Part shown: one piece after another, positions 32,401 through 42,659 of the stretch | Position numbering within the stretch: the first letter of the stretch is position 1 | How the letters are laid out: each line of letters opens with the position of its first letter | Translations under genes and position numbers: made by a program | NCBI GenBank assembly: GCA_031213475.1 | Contig: JARUPZ010000008.1 | Location: forward strand, 8,218,388-8,282,387 | Reading direction: 5' to 3' | Source of the DNA: Nereocystis luetkeana | Lineage: Eukaryota > Sar > Phaeophyceae > Laminariales > Laminariaceae | DNA: 64,000 bases | Notes under the pieces: generated by a model | What the model was told of the DNA's origin: nothing | The model's database searches: none | The model's input: the letters and a program-made list of their open reading frames with translations, nothing else

Positions 32401-33597
32401 GCTGTTGTAGCCGTTGGTTTCGTTTGTTGTTGGCATTTTCTACACGCAGCACGTTGTCCATTACTTTCGTTATTTCATCTCACGCGGCGAACTTTCCAAG
32501 GAGAAGTCATGTGGCCGCCTCCTCCGCTGACGACGGCGGCGCGTGACAGGGCCAACCCCCGGTGAACCTGTCATCAGAATAGTGAAACGCGCCCCACGCC
32601 CACCCCCCTACCCCCTCTCCCCGCCTCACACCTACTCCCTCCCCATTTTCCTTCTCCATCTCCATCCCCCCCCCGCCCCAAGCCCCCCCCCCTCACCTCC
32701 CCTCACCCCTTTCTGCCACCTCCACCCCCACCCCCACCCCCACCCCCACCCTTTTCATTTCCCCTATCCACCTTTGCGCCCTCATCCGTGTTCCCCCTGC
32801 CTACCCCCCTCCCCCCCCTGATCGCTATCCTAGGAGATAGATGATGGCCACGGGCGGCAAAACCGGGAGGGGGATTATAAAAAAAATGAACGATTTATGT
32901 AACGTATGGAAACGGCGTGATGAGCGCCCAACTGTTGGGGGTGTTCTCTGTAAGGAGTAGGAAACGGTGTTCCGTCTCGAACGAGATGCGTGATGCGTGG
33001 TCAAATGGTGGAACGACTAAAGCCAAGCAACGAATGAGCTCGCCCTAACCTGCACCCTCTCCCTCCCCTCCCTCCTCCTCACCCCGCTTCCTCCCCTCTG
33101 CCAGACCCCCCCCCCCCCCCGCGCGTCACCGCCACCGCTTTACGCCCCCCACCCTACCTTTTCCCTCTGCCTACCCCTTCCTGCCCGCCACTTGAAACAT
33201 CCCCACTCCCACCACCCCCTACCCCGCTCCCTCGCCCCCCCTTCTTCCCCAGATAATCCTGCAAGTGGTAACGTGCTCGGTGTTCCTCGCGGCAACCGCG
33301 CACGCTGTGGTGCTGATGGTCTGCACGGGGTGGCGATACACCCTGGCCTGGTACGACCCCCTCTTTCCGGCCGGCTTCTCCGCCGTGGGTATGCTGCTCC
33401 TTTACATCACCATCGCGGACGCCGTCTACATCCAGCTGCGGACCGAGGAGGACCTGCGCTCGGGGGGGTACTGGTGTGTGATCGTCTTCGGCCTGATGAT
33501 GCCCATGTTCTCCGCGGGCCCGATGGTTATCCTGCAGATGGTGCTGCACAAGTTTCACTCGGAGCCTGACACATCCACGCACACAATCATGAGTTGA
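29376..33597 (+). CDS. Three-exon membrane protein, ORAI calcium-channel-like (tentative)
   Basis: Exons 29376-29489, 32118-32204 and 33253-33597 join in phase 0 to 181 residues plus a TGA stop. Donors are GTGCGA and GTGAGG; acceptors are TTTGCAG and CTTCCCCAG. Four hydrophobic stretches: residues 42-53 (LAGFLVLALMG), 68-93, 103-125 and 141-162. ORAI proteins have four TM helices. Shared features by eye are a basic helix before TM1 (IRSLRLLKS), GF in TM1, an H-x3-LM motif in TM2 (HAVVLM), FS opening TM3 with an acidic residue inside it, and FGL in TM4. The position of the ORAI pore glutamate is Gly here, followed by KDHE. At 181 residues it is shorter than animal ORAI proteins. If truly ORAI-like it would act in the plasma membrane. 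It could equally be an unrelated four-helix protein. Exon structure is more certain than function. Confidence 0.6.
29709..29817. mobile_element. Family A MITE, complete copy
   Basis: TATTACGGGGGACCATAG at the left, TATGGTCCTCCGTAATA at the right, AATATATAGGTTTTTATG inside. Located in intron 1. Confidence 0.85.
29985..30530. repeat. Palindrome-bearing minisatellite
   Basis: About 14 units of 30-40 bp on the theme CCGTATCACACGTGTGATAA followed by GATAACACACCCCCTA. Each unit has an ATCACACGTGTGAT-type palindrome centred on CACGTG or on a one-base variant such as CACGGG. Frames on the - strand spell repeated YHTCDTVGGVLS, a by-product of the repeat. Confidence 0.8.
30536..30722. repeat. Family G repeat, copy 2
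   Basis: GGAATTTCAGAGCCGATTTCC, a G run, GGCGGATTCGGATATG, TTGTCGAGTAAAACCAGCTTTG, AATCGTCCGGGGG, parallel to 26463-26700. Confidence 0.55.
31340..31700 (-). mobile_element. Family E copy
   Basis: In the reverse orientation: TACTCCGCACAAGGGAA, AAGAGGCAGTTACGTAGTAC, CGCTTCGCGCTTGGTGCAAGC, CGACATGCTCCGTCCCGG, CATGCATGAGATCGAGTACA, then CACC and a C run at 31680-31696. It fixes the element's polarity: C tail at one end, variable other end. Confidence 0.7.
31701..31865. repeat. Family G repeat, copy 3 (partial)
   Basis: CGGGGGACGAACGGATTTTCG, CACCATCGTCGAGAAAAACAGCTCTGG and AATTCGTTCGG correspond to the family G blocks. Confidence 0.4.
32118..32204 (+). CDS. Exon 2 of the ORAI-like gene
   Basis: 29 codons between TTTGCAG and GTGAGG: IDTTLAGFLVLALMG then KDHEVLTRDEQKVQ. 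It encodes the first hydrophobic segment and a charged loop. Phase 0 on both sides. Confidence 0.65.
32205..33252 (+). other. Intron 2 of the ORAI-like gene
   Basis: G run at 32222-32237, TTG/GTT-rich stretch 32340-32430, then a long C-rich, pyrimidine-rich approach (32600-33250) ending CTTCCCCAG. No further exon is evident. Confidence 0.5.
33253..33597 (+). CDS. Exon 3 (last) of the ORAI-like gene
   Basis: 114 codons plus TGA. Opens IILQVVTCSVFLAATAHAVV, a loop with WYDPLFPAG, a helix FSAVGMLLLYITIADAVYIQ, a charged loop RTEEDLRSGGY and a final helix VIVFGLMMPMFSAGPMVILQ, ending HKFHSEPDTSTHTIMS. GC-rich relative to the flanks, with a strong acceptor. Confidence 0.75.
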   Translation: MILQVVTCSVFLAATAHAVVLMVCTGWRYTLAWYDPLFPAGFSAVGMLLLYITIADAVYIQLRTEEDLRSGGYWCVIVFGLMMPMFSAGPMVILQMVLHKFHSEPDTSTHTIMS

Positions 33598-35398
33598 AAC
33601 GAACAGATGCCGCCCGGTGTGATCGTAGCCCCCCCCCCCCCCCCGGCCCTCTTTTACTTGCTGCTCTGCGCAAGTTTTGCTTTCTCTTTTTTTTCGTTTC
33701 GCGTCTGTGTTTTTAACTGTAAGCTGATCCCCATGTCGAGGGTGCGGTTCGGTTCTAGTGTTTTTTTTTTTTTTTTTTTCTGCTCTTGGGAGGGTTAAGG
33801 AGGAGCTGCGAAAATATTTTTTCGTTGTTCGTGCGTGCGTGCGTGCGTTTCGTTTTTTTTGGGCATGGCTGTGCCAAGTCAAGCCGACCCGACTCGACCC
33901 GACCCGACCCGACCCGACCCGAGTCATGAATGTGCAGCGATGGAGCAGTCTTTCCCTGAGACGATGCCCGCCGTATGGCACTAAACACAGCGGTTCTGCC
34001 TGCAGGATTGCGACACTCGTATGCTCGTTGGGCGTCCCTACTGCCGCACGTATTTTTTTACGTACCGGTGCATGCATACCCGGTACGTTTGTTTTGTACC
34101 GTGGCAGTAGTTTAGCTCCGTGGGCGCGGGGAGGGGGGATGATCTTTGCCTTGCGCGTTCCACCACTCGGTCTGTATGTCGTGTGGTGCCGTTGCCTTTC
34201 AGGCTCATGTATATGAGTACGAGCGACCGCGCTATTTTGTTGACGAGCCGGTTTCGATTCTGTTGCAGTTTTTTTTTTTTTTTTTTTGGTTCTCCGTCGA
34301 AACGTTGGCACGCATCCTTTACGAGAGAGCGTGGAAACACGTTGTGATGTTCCTTCTTTTTTTTTTTAGTTATCATCCGGGGAACTCCCCCCCCCCCCCC
34401 ACCCCCCCGCTGTATCCACCTTTTATGTCCTGGTATGCATCGTATACCTGGTGTAGGGTTGGTACCATGCCCCAGGGTTCGCGCTTTCCCCCTGTTGTAC
34501 GTGTGTACTCTCGGTTAGCACCTTTCCCCTTTCTGCCACCACTACTGCCCTCTTTTTTTTGGACGTGTGATACATACCCACATACGGTTTGGACCATCAC
34601 CCAAGCTCCCCGCCCCCCCCCCCCCCCCCCCCCATCCCTCTACGCCTGGTTTTTACGTACGCGTACACATATAAATATATATATATATTATACGCACGCG
34701 CGGCTTCTCGTCATTTCGTTGGTGGAAGTTCCGCGCGCGCGGCTCGGCCCGGACCGACCCGGCCCCGCTCGACCCGGCTCGACCCCCATCTTCTGACCTC
34801 AGCTGCGGTGGTTATTTGTTGTCGCAGCAGTCGTCGTTTCCTTGGCTGCCCCTAGCTGTGGGGAGTGGGGTGTGGGGTTGCTCTCGATGTGTCTTTTCAG
34901 AGATGTAGACTCGTGTATGTACCCTGTGCTGTAGATGGATACTCGTCTTCTCAGTATTAATAGTAGATACACGGGAGCAAAAATTTGTTTGGTTTGTTTC
35001 TCTGTCCTTTGCTATCGTGGAGACGCAAAAAGGGCGTACAAAGTGGACGCTCTCGAGTGTCTTAAGCTTGAGACACGCGTACACTGCTCTATTATTAATG
35101 TTTAATAGTTGATGTACCTGGGTTACCTAGAAAGTATGGCACCATGGTCCCTTTTTTTTTTGGCTGTTTTCTGGTCGTTTACTGCTGTCCTATCGTACGG
35201 GTCGAATTTTGACCGATACGTACGTAGCGGTCTTTCTTGTCAAATGTGCACTGCTGTTGTCTCTAGCGTGAAGAGGATTGGCACTTTTTTCAGTCAACAC
35301 GCACGCGTGGTGGTTGCTTTCGACTGTTATGCGAACCGTCGAAGCGTCAGCGCTTGTTTTGATCAACAATACGTAACGTAGCGGTTGATCTCGACCAT
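33598..35398. other. 3' flank, homopolymer-rich, no further gene
   Basis: T runs (33759-33779, 34269-34287), C runs (33631-33644, 34388-34407, 34613-34633), CGACC arrays (33885-33925, 34745-34792) and an AT microsatellite at about 34675-34690. The long - frame at 33154-34311 is antisense to the exon and repetitive. Confidence 0.5.
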
Positions 35399-35501
35399 TT
35401 TAACTCTTTTAGAACCGCAGTCCCGTTTTGGGGACAAACCACTCAATTTTTCAAGTAGGTTTGTCCCCCAAAACGGGGACTGCGGTTCTAAAGGGGTTAA
35501 G
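35399..35501. mobile_element. Family B (piggyBac-like) MITE, complete with TTAA on both sides
   Basis: TTAACTCTTTTAGAACCG at the left and TGCGGTTCTAAAGGGGTTAA at the right. The arms ACCGCAGTCCCGTTTTGGGG are near perfect. Target TTAA and C-rich ends are the signature of piggyBac-type elements. Confidence 0.85.
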
Positions 35502-36017
35502 GCTCAAAACACATGGGTGCACGATGGGGGAACAAAAAAGAGGAGTGTTTTTTTTTTTTCTTTCTTTCTGTGTTTCGCAATCCCAGCGCAAGAAGGAGCA
35601 TTTGGTCAAAACGCGTAGGGATTGCCCTCGACTATTTTTAAGCCTCAACACGTGCCGGTAGACCCCCACCCACCGTGGTGGTACCAGGGGTGTAGTTGGT
35701 GTCACGGCGTAACAGTAAGAAGAATGCGTTCACTTTTGATCCAGCGGATACGGATTGTTCCAACTTCAGACACGCGCAGACGGATCCGTGGTGATCAAAA
35801 ACCATGGTTATAGCATTTTTTTTTTAATATATATATATATCGCGGTGTAACAATTCCAGTAGCGGCTGTCTGTCGAAAGTTTTTAGCTCTAGAGACGCGT
35901 AGCAACGCGTGGATGTGCATGCACTACCCTGCGTATGATATTGTTCGATTTTGGCTCTTCTCAGGGATAAAAGCGACTAGGTTACCTGGTGCAGAGTTAG
36001 AGGTAGCACGTCGAAAA
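35502..36017. other. Intergenic, no supported gene
   Basis: Short frames, AT microsatellite at 35827-35841, C/T runs. Nothing recognised. Confidence 0.4.
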
Positions 36018-36365
36018 AGGGGGGGGGGGAGGGGCTCCGGGCCAAGCACCGGGGGCGGGGCGGGGGGGGGGGGGGGGGTGTATTTATTATCATGCCACGG
36101 CCGCATCCGTATGGCCATAGACCGGGAAGGGGGGGGGGGAGGGGTGTACACATTATCATGCACGGCCGTAGCCGTATGGCCATAGGACCGGAAAGGGGGG
36201 GGGGGGGGTATACTCATGCCATGCATGGCCGTAGCCGTATGACTACAGACCGTCATATCCCTACAATGCCGAGGACGGAGCACGTCGGGTCCGGCGGGGG
36301 GGGGCGGGTCGGAGTGGAAAATGGGGGGGAGGGGGGGGGGGGACCGGGGTGCAAAGGGGGAGGTT
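36018..36365 (+). mobile_element. Family E cluster, three units with G runs
   Basis: G runs at about 36020, 36065, 36130 and 36195 each precede TTATCATGC-type or CATGCATGGCCGTAGCC, and CCGTATGGCCATAG. The last unit adds TACAATGCC and GCACGTCGGGT before more G runs (36296-36342). This looks like local tandem amplification of the G-run end. Confidence 0.6.
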
Positions 36366-37588
36366 GGTCCGGATAGGGAGCTGTTTTTTCGTCCCCATAA
36401 GTGTGGTGTCTCCGCTAAATGACAACCTTCCGTGTGGGGCAAGAATGGAGCAAAACGCGTGGGCCCTACTACGGTACCGCATGTGAAACTTGTACGTATC
36501 TACCTGGCATACGATAACATTGTAATTTGGTATGGGTATGCGGTACCTGGTGTGAGAATATGGTGTGGTACGGTAGCACGGTATACCGTATGGTGTGTAT
36601 CGCGATATGCTGGCATGGTCATGCGATACCCGCTTGGTGGTGCGCGGTGCCTGAAACCCTCGGCATTCGTTGTGGCCCCTCCTGCTGTGGGGATCGAAGT
36701 CGGACCTCAAAGCCGCAACGGGCAACGGAGGTCGTGTCTACTCGCACACTGATTCGATTGGTTTTCCTCTGTGCGGGGACACGGGCGCGTGAAGAGAAGC
36801 TCCCTTGTTTCATATCGCTCTGACCTTTGATGCGGCCACCTTTTGGACTCTGATATGAGTATCACACGGAGCTTATATTCCCCGTACATATATCCTGCTA
36901 TAGTAGTTGGCATGTGCAATTCTCGGAACTGGCGCTGGTTTACCGGCCAAGTACGTCCGTTGGTTGTTACCTCAACCGACCACGCCGATACAAAATTTGC
37001 CGAGTCCCTGTTGGTTCCATTTTTTGGTTGGAAGGTTATACGTACGCAACATTTTCTGGTTTTGCTCATGTTGTGTACTCGTACCCGGTACGCTGGCATT
37101 TCACTTGCTTCACCCATGAATTTGCGTTTTTTTTTTTTTTTTTTCTGCTGTTGGATTTTCTCTGTTTCGTAGTCTGTGACCACGGAAGAATTAGTATCTC
37201 TCTAGGATAAGGAATCAGGACGGACACTGGGTGTACGACTGATGAAACTGCTCGAAAAGGACGATTTAACATCAAGACAACACGTGTACTCGTCTACCCA
37301 CCCTCCGTGTTGTATTTGGTGTATTTGGAAGATACCTGGTGTATATATATATATATTTTCCCCCCTGTTTACGACACTCGGGCATGATTTGTATCAATAG
37401 CAGGTGTTATGAGCGGGCGCGTCTCATCTTTTAGAGGCAGGTGCTGTTGCTACAGCAGTAGTTGAGGTCGGCATGGTTGTGCGCCGTTTTATAGCGGTTG
37501 GTTACCCTGAGAATGACGCACCGTGCGTTCCTTGGCGATGCTTTTGGAAATTGGTGTGCTGGTATCCGTGTACGAGGGGGAGAATGAG
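36366..37588. other. Intergenic, no supported gene
   Basis: GTATG/GGTAC-rich stretch at 36480-36650, T run 37127-37143, AT run 37342-37355. Short frames only. Confidence 0.4.
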
Positions 37589-37688
37589 NNNNNNNNNNNN
37601 NNNNNNNNNNNNNNNNNNNNNNNNNNNNNNNNNNNNNNNNNNNNNNNNNNNNNNNNNNNNNNNNNNNNNNNNNNNNNNNNNNNNNNNN
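37589..37688. other. Assembly gap (100 N)
   Basis: Exactly 100 N, a conventional scaffold gap. True distance unknown. Confidence 0.98.
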
Positions 37689-37909
37689 ATGGCCCCCCGC
37701 AATAAACGTTCTGAGGCTCCTATATCCCCCCACTGTAGGATGCGGGGTTCAACGCGTACCGACATATGCGTACGGCTGATGCTACACGCATTTCGCACGT
37801 GGTGCGTGGGCATCGTGCCCCAACAACGTAGTAGAGCGCATGTTACAAACTTATCCTTCAACTGTCGCCCGGCGAGGAAGCCGTCGTAGTGGTTCGGAAA
37901 TCTCTCCCC

Positions 37910-38048
37910 CGAGTACATCTCTCTATCGGGTACACCCCCCCCCCCCCCCCTCCCCCCCCCGAAGCCATGCGACTACGGCCATGCATGAGGTCGAGTACAT
38001 CTCTCCTATCGAGTACACTCCCCCCCCCCCCCCCCCCCCCCCCCCAAA
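37910..38048 (-). mobile_element. Family E, two minus copies with C runs
   Basis: TCTCTATCGGGTACACC with C runs at 37937-37960, then CATGCGACTACGGCCATGCATG, TCTCCTATCGAGTACACTC and another C run to 38045. Confidence 0.65.
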
Positions 38049-38329
38049 GTGACACCTCTATAATCGTAACCTCTGCAGTATCGTAGTGCCATTCTATCGC
38101 TGCTGTTTTTTTTCGCTCTTCCCCCCAAAATGCACATACATGTTGTTATTTTCTCTGGCCGACGTCTTCAGCGAACGTGTCGTTGCTGCTTTTTGGCCGC
38201 TTTTCTATAAGCCCGACCAAATCCCCGAAAAAAAATCCATACCTCCGTCCAATTTTGTATTAAATGGTATCACCTAGGGAACAGCAGGGCAACGCTTGCC
38301 CTCGCTCTACAGTGTGGTACCTCTCTATC

Positions 38330-38490
38330 ATCGTAGAACGCCCTTAAGCACCACCGCAAGTCGGCGAGGGAAGAAAGGGCTGAAGTCTTCTCTCTCGCGA
38401 TAAAAATGCCTTCCAAGGCAAGAGCCGTATTGGCGAGGGGGGAGGGAAGAGAACCTGCTGTATGACCTCGCGGATCTGAGAGACGGCTAA
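38330..38490 (+). mobile_element. SINE fragment, diverged
   Basis: GTCGGCGAGGGAAGAAAGGG, CTCGCGATAAAAATG, GAGGGAAGAGAACCTGCTG and GACCTCGCGGATCTGAG match the SINE body. Head and tail are absent. Confidence 0.6.
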
Positions 38491-38499
38491 GGGTCGTTC

Positions 38500-38740
38500 T
38501 TACAGGAGAGCTTCCCCCCCCCCCCATATTTTTGACATTTTTTTTGCGCGATTTTTCAATCTTCCGTATTTTCCTGTTTTTTTTTTCCTTCAAATGTGTG
38601 AAATTTGACGGACCTGTTTTTTTTGCTTCTGGAGAATTTCACGAATAGTGACAGAACGCCTCCGTATATTGATCCAAAACTCCAATTATTTTCAAAATTT
38701 GGAAAACTATGGGGAAAACGCTCTCCGATAAGATTGAGCC
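38500..38740. repeat. Family L repeat, inverted copy
   Basis: Read in reverse it begins CTTATCGGAGAGCGTTTTCC, like the copy at 3885. The Lys-rich frame downstream (38605-38982) is not supported as a gene. Confidence 0.4.
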
Positions 38741-38932
38741 TAAGAGGCGAGAGGGAAGAAACAAGGGATACTACAATAAATGTGGGACGGAAAACAGAAA
38801 GAAGAAGGAAGAAAAAAAAAAGTTGTCGTTTTGGGCCCGACCATGGGAGTGCGGCGGAGTGTGGGATCTGTCACCCCTCCTCCCCACCCTATTATTCCGC
38901 GATCCTCCCGGGACGAATGCATGCAGGTTTAC

Positions 38933-39041
38933 TATTACGGGGGACCATAGCTAATAGGACCAAATATTGTTGGAAAAAATAGCGAAATGTATAGGTTTTT
39001 GTGTGTACCGTAGGTCCTATTAACTATGGTCCCCCGTAATA
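38933..39041. mobile_element. Family A MITE, complete, near-consensus copy
   Basis: TATTACGGGGGACCATAGC ... ACTATGGTCCCCCGTAATA with almost perfect terminal repeats. Probably one of the youngest copies here. Confidence 0.9.
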
Positions 39042-39044
39042 CAG

Positions 39045-39350
39045 TAATATTTTGCTCACATCGGATGGGGGGGGGTGCCTTGTCAAGAAAGTACTTTTAT
39101 GCAACATTTCGCTCTACGGATGGGGAGGAGTTCCTTGTCAAGGAAAGTCAAGGAAAGACTGCTTCTATGTAATATTTTGCTCAACGGATAAGGGGGGGGG
39201 GGGGGGGGGGGTGCCTTGTCAAGAGAGTACCTGTATCAAATAATGCTGTGCTCCTACGGGTGGGGGTTCCTCGTCAAGGAAATGCTTCTATCGAATATTT
39301 TTCTCAACGGATGGGGGGGGGGATTCCTCGTCATGGAGATACTTTTTATC
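39045..39350. repeat. Tandem repeat, five units of about 65 bp, with variable G runs
   Basis: Unit theme: TAATATTTTGCTCAACGGAT, G run, TGCCTTGTCAAGGAAAGTACT, TCTATG. G runs vary from 4 to about 20 between units. Confidence 0.75.
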
Positions 39351-39519
39351 TGTCAGGAACGTCAGGAATGCCTTCTTCACAGTGTTGCGGACCGGTCTGA
39401 TCGAACATTTAAGGCACAATCCGATGACCACAATAGGTACAAAAGCACCTTTTATTCCCGACCAGACTGGTACGTACGTCAGGACGGCGGATCGTCATCG
39501 ACCAAAATACTTCTATCTG

Positions 39520-39545
39520 TCTGCCTGTCTGTCTGTCTGTCTGTC
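39520..39545. repeat. CTGT tetranucleotide microsatellite
   Basis: CTGTCTGCCTGTCTGTCTGT, about six units. Confidence 0.8.
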
Positions 39546-39936
39546 GAGGGATATTTTTTCCTCGTCTAATATATACCTATTGTTACTGTTCATATATAGT
39601 GAATGTACGCCATCCAACTACGCGGGGAGCAATATGAGCTTCAACGTTGACCACTCAGAAGCATCCCCCCCGCAGGAAAAAAGCCTGCTACTTGTACTGT
39701 CTGGAAACCAAGAAAAGTTAAACTCAGTGATATGCACGCGTGTGACGTGCAGTCGAACTACTATATATAAATGACACGTTCTCGTGGTCTAGCCTGGTTT
39801 TGACTCTACTGTATGTAGGTATTTCCAGGTTGTGATTACTTCGGCGACCGCCAGGGCCCACGACTTGTCGATGGATGAACCGACACAAACAAAACTTGCC
39901 TCTACAAGAGGCCCACCACCAGGCCGCTAGAGGGGG

Positions 39937-40230
39937 GGGTACTCATATTTTGCTTGCCTTAGTCATTGGACAATTGACCACGCATCCCTTTCGAGACGGA
40001 GCGAAGGGGGGGGGGGAGGGGGGGGCGGGTAGTCGGGGGGGATGGGGGGGGGCGATGGGGGGGGGGGGTTGGGGGAGGGTACTCGATATCATGCACGGCC
40101 GTCGTCGTATGACCATAGACCTTCGCATCCCTACACAATGCCCGGACGGAGCGCGTCGGGTTTCACAGACCAGGCAGGCAATTCGCTTGCACCAAGCGCG
40201 AAGCGCCGCGAGGTGGGGGGTGGCACCTGG
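39937..40230 (+). mobile_element. Family E copy
   Basis: Several G runs (39930-40075), then GTACTCGATATCATGCACGG, CCGTCGTCGTATGACCATAG, CCTACACAATGCCCGGACGG, GCGTCGGGTTTCACAGACC and CACCAAGCGCGAAGCGCCG. Confidence 0.65.
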
Positions 40231-40354
40231 CTGCTGGCTGCTCAAGGCATGACCCGTATATAAATGACAGGGAGTAGGTGTGAGTGTAGTGCTTCTACAG
40301 TAGTGCTCGGTACTGCTCAAAAGGCGTGGCCTGCGGTAATTGACAGAGGATAAT

Positions 40355-40578
40355 CAACCCTTTTAGAACCGCAGTCCCGTTTTGGGGACAAACCACTCAA
40401 ATTTCAAGTAGTTTGTCCCCATAACGGGACAGCGGTTCTGACGGTTTTTTTTTTTTTTTTTTTTCTCATCCCATTCATTATCTTCGCGCATCTTCTTCTC
40501 TCTCTCCTTCCAACTCGTAACTCAGATCCGGGGTCGCATAGCAGGCTCTTCTCCCCCCTTCCCGCTACGGTACGGGTT
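40355..40578. mobile_element. Family B MITE interrupted by a SINE
   Basis: The family B left end (CAACCCTTTTAGAACCGCAG) and most of the right arm (GGGACAGCGGTTCT) end at about 40439. A minus-strand SINE follows (T run 40445-40464 to about 40570), and the missing right terminus GGGTTAA appears at 40573-40579. The SINE therefore landed within the last bases of the piggyBac-like MITE. Confidence 0.65.
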
Positions 40579-40621
40579 AAGTGCATACGTACGTAGTTAA
40601 AAGTAGTACCAGGTAGTGTAC

Positions 40622-40730
40622 TATTACGGGCCACCATAATAAATAGGACTAAATATTGTTAGTAAAAAGAGCGAAATATAGAGTTTTTGGTGTGTACCGT
40701 AGGACCTATTTAATATGGTCCCCCGTAATA
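40622..40730. mobile_element. Family A MITE, complete copy
   Basis: TATTACGGGCCACCATAAT ... TATGGTCCCCCGTAATA, with AATATAGAGTTTTTGGTGTG inside. Confidence 0.85.
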
Positions 40731-40739
40731 GGACTGACG

Positions 40740-40773
<34 letters not shown>

Positions 40774-40787
40774 AAGTAGTAGTAGGA
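40740..40787. repeat. TAG trinucleotide microsatellite
   Basis: GTAGTAGTAGTAG run of about 15 units with one GAAGT interruption. Confidence 0.9.
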
Positions 40788-42420
40788 CAAAGGACGATAT
40801 GTATATATCAGAAACAACACTGGCACTCAAGTAGTGGAAGGCAACGGAGTACAGTACGTACGTATACTCGTAGCGAAGCCGCGAGGAGAGTAGAGAGATG
40901 TATACGCATGTGTATGAAGGGAAGAAGGAGGGGCAATTGGGACAGAATGATGGTATTCGGCACTTACTTGGTTATATTTATATTAATAATATATTTTTGT
41001 CAGCTTTCTGAGTTTCGTGTGGAAAGGGAGTGATCTGTGAAAGCAGGCTTTGACGCGAAATATTGGACTGTGAACGATATACAAGCAGCACTACTGCTGT
41101 GTAGTAGTATGCGCTTTTACAGTACATGAATGATATATATAGGTGCATGGGTTTCCTTTTGTTTCCGAGGTTTTCTTCTTTCGGGAAAGTGATGAGTGAT
41201 CAATGTTGAAGATCATGCTGCACATTGTCGGGTGGCAAGGGGAATAATAATAATGATATAGGAAGGCAAACGAAACACTGCAGAATAATATGTTGTGTTG
41301 GAAATCGGGTTTGTTTGTAAAGCCCTGAAAGTCTGCTATTTAATATAGCGTTTTGGTTGCGCAACATTCTTTAGTCTACTACATATTTTTCCCTGCAACT
41401 TTCCCCTACAATGTGTGTGCGGGGTCGGATTTCACAGAAGTCACGAGGCGTTCGCAGGGGGGGGAAATAATACTAATCATCCCCTCCTCAGCGTGTCCCA
41501 CTTACTGTTGTTACTGTCTGTCTGTGTGCGGTCGACGCCCCCCCTCTCCCCCCCACCCCAAGGTGGGCGGCTGGATCTGAAAAAAGGGAGTATTAATAGT
41601 ACTGGTCCAGCATTTTTTTCTGTGCCCCCCTGCCCACATTGTGTAGCTAAAAAACGTTTGTGTACGATCATATATATATATATCGTCCACACTCTTCTTT
41701 TACTCCTTCCAACCTTTGTCTACTTGTTTCGTGTTGCAATTTTTACGATTGATTGTTGTTGTATGAATATGATACGCACGGTATACTCGTGTGCGGACAT
41801 ACATGTACATTTTGTTGTATATCCTTCGAATTGTCATGCTATTATTATTCTCTGCGACGTTCCGGGGGGGGGGGGGGTCCACTGGCGGCGTGGTACGAGA
41901 GCCGCGACACCGGCCGCTGACTCCCGTTGCCTATCGTACTGCCAGTAGTACCAGGGAGTTCCCCCCGGCCCCCAGCCGACTGGCCGGGGCTCTAACAAAC
42001 GCAGTCTCGGACGACCGAGACCCCCAACAATGGTATAGGCCTAGCCTCTAGGCCTATCAATCGGCAGCGAGCAGTGCCGCCGTGCTCTCCTCGGGCACCT
42101 ATCGATAGACGAGAAGCTAGAAGGGGGCACAAAACGAGTGTGGCCGCGTCCTTTCTCTCTTCTCTCTGCCTCTCTCTGAACAAATTTAGCCATTTAATTT
42201 CCGTCGGTAGAGACCACATGACTACAAATAATTAATTCCGTCGGTTGTGAACAAAACACAGGCATCTCACGTGAACTTAGAGATACTTCGCACGCATAAT
42301 GTGTTGTGGTGTCGAGTCGAAGTACATACAGTAATACGCACGGTCGCGTAGAGACATAATATGCCGTGTGCGGGTTTGTTGTTGTTTTGCGGTGTGTTGT
42401 TCTCAGCGCTTTTGCCTGCA
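40788..42420. other. Intergenic, no supported gene
   Basis: Contains GATCATGCTGCACATTGTCG (41210-41230), a phrase repeated at about 43973 and 44306; AT run at 41670-41684; G run at 41863-41875. Frames up to 177 codons (41415-41948, +) show no domain. Confidence 0.4.
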
Positions 42421-42422
42421 AC

Positions 42423-42426
42423 AATA

Positions 42427-42494
<68 letters not shown>

Positions 42495-42510
42495 CAATAA
42501 TAATAATAAA
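42423..42510. repeat. ATA trinucleotide microsatellite
   Basis: About 22 uninterrupted AAT units followed by imperfect ones. Confidence 0.9.
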
Positions 42511-42659
42511 AAAACTACTTACTTGAGGTATACTTATAGCACTGGTGGGTGGCAACAGAGCATTCATTATTAAATACCTGGTATTTGTTACACCTCGTAG
42601 ATACCAAGTACACACACTATAATAGTACTATTACGGGGGACCACATATTGAATAGGACC

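Noticed and set aside
33154..34311. Long minus-strand frame of 385 codons
   Set aside because: It is antisense to the well-bordered exon 3 of the membrane-protein gene and runs through homopolymers and CGACC repeats; composition is low complexity and no domain is visible.
42423..42510. Poly-Asn or poly-Ile coding frames
   Set aside because: Simple translation of an ATA microsatellite.
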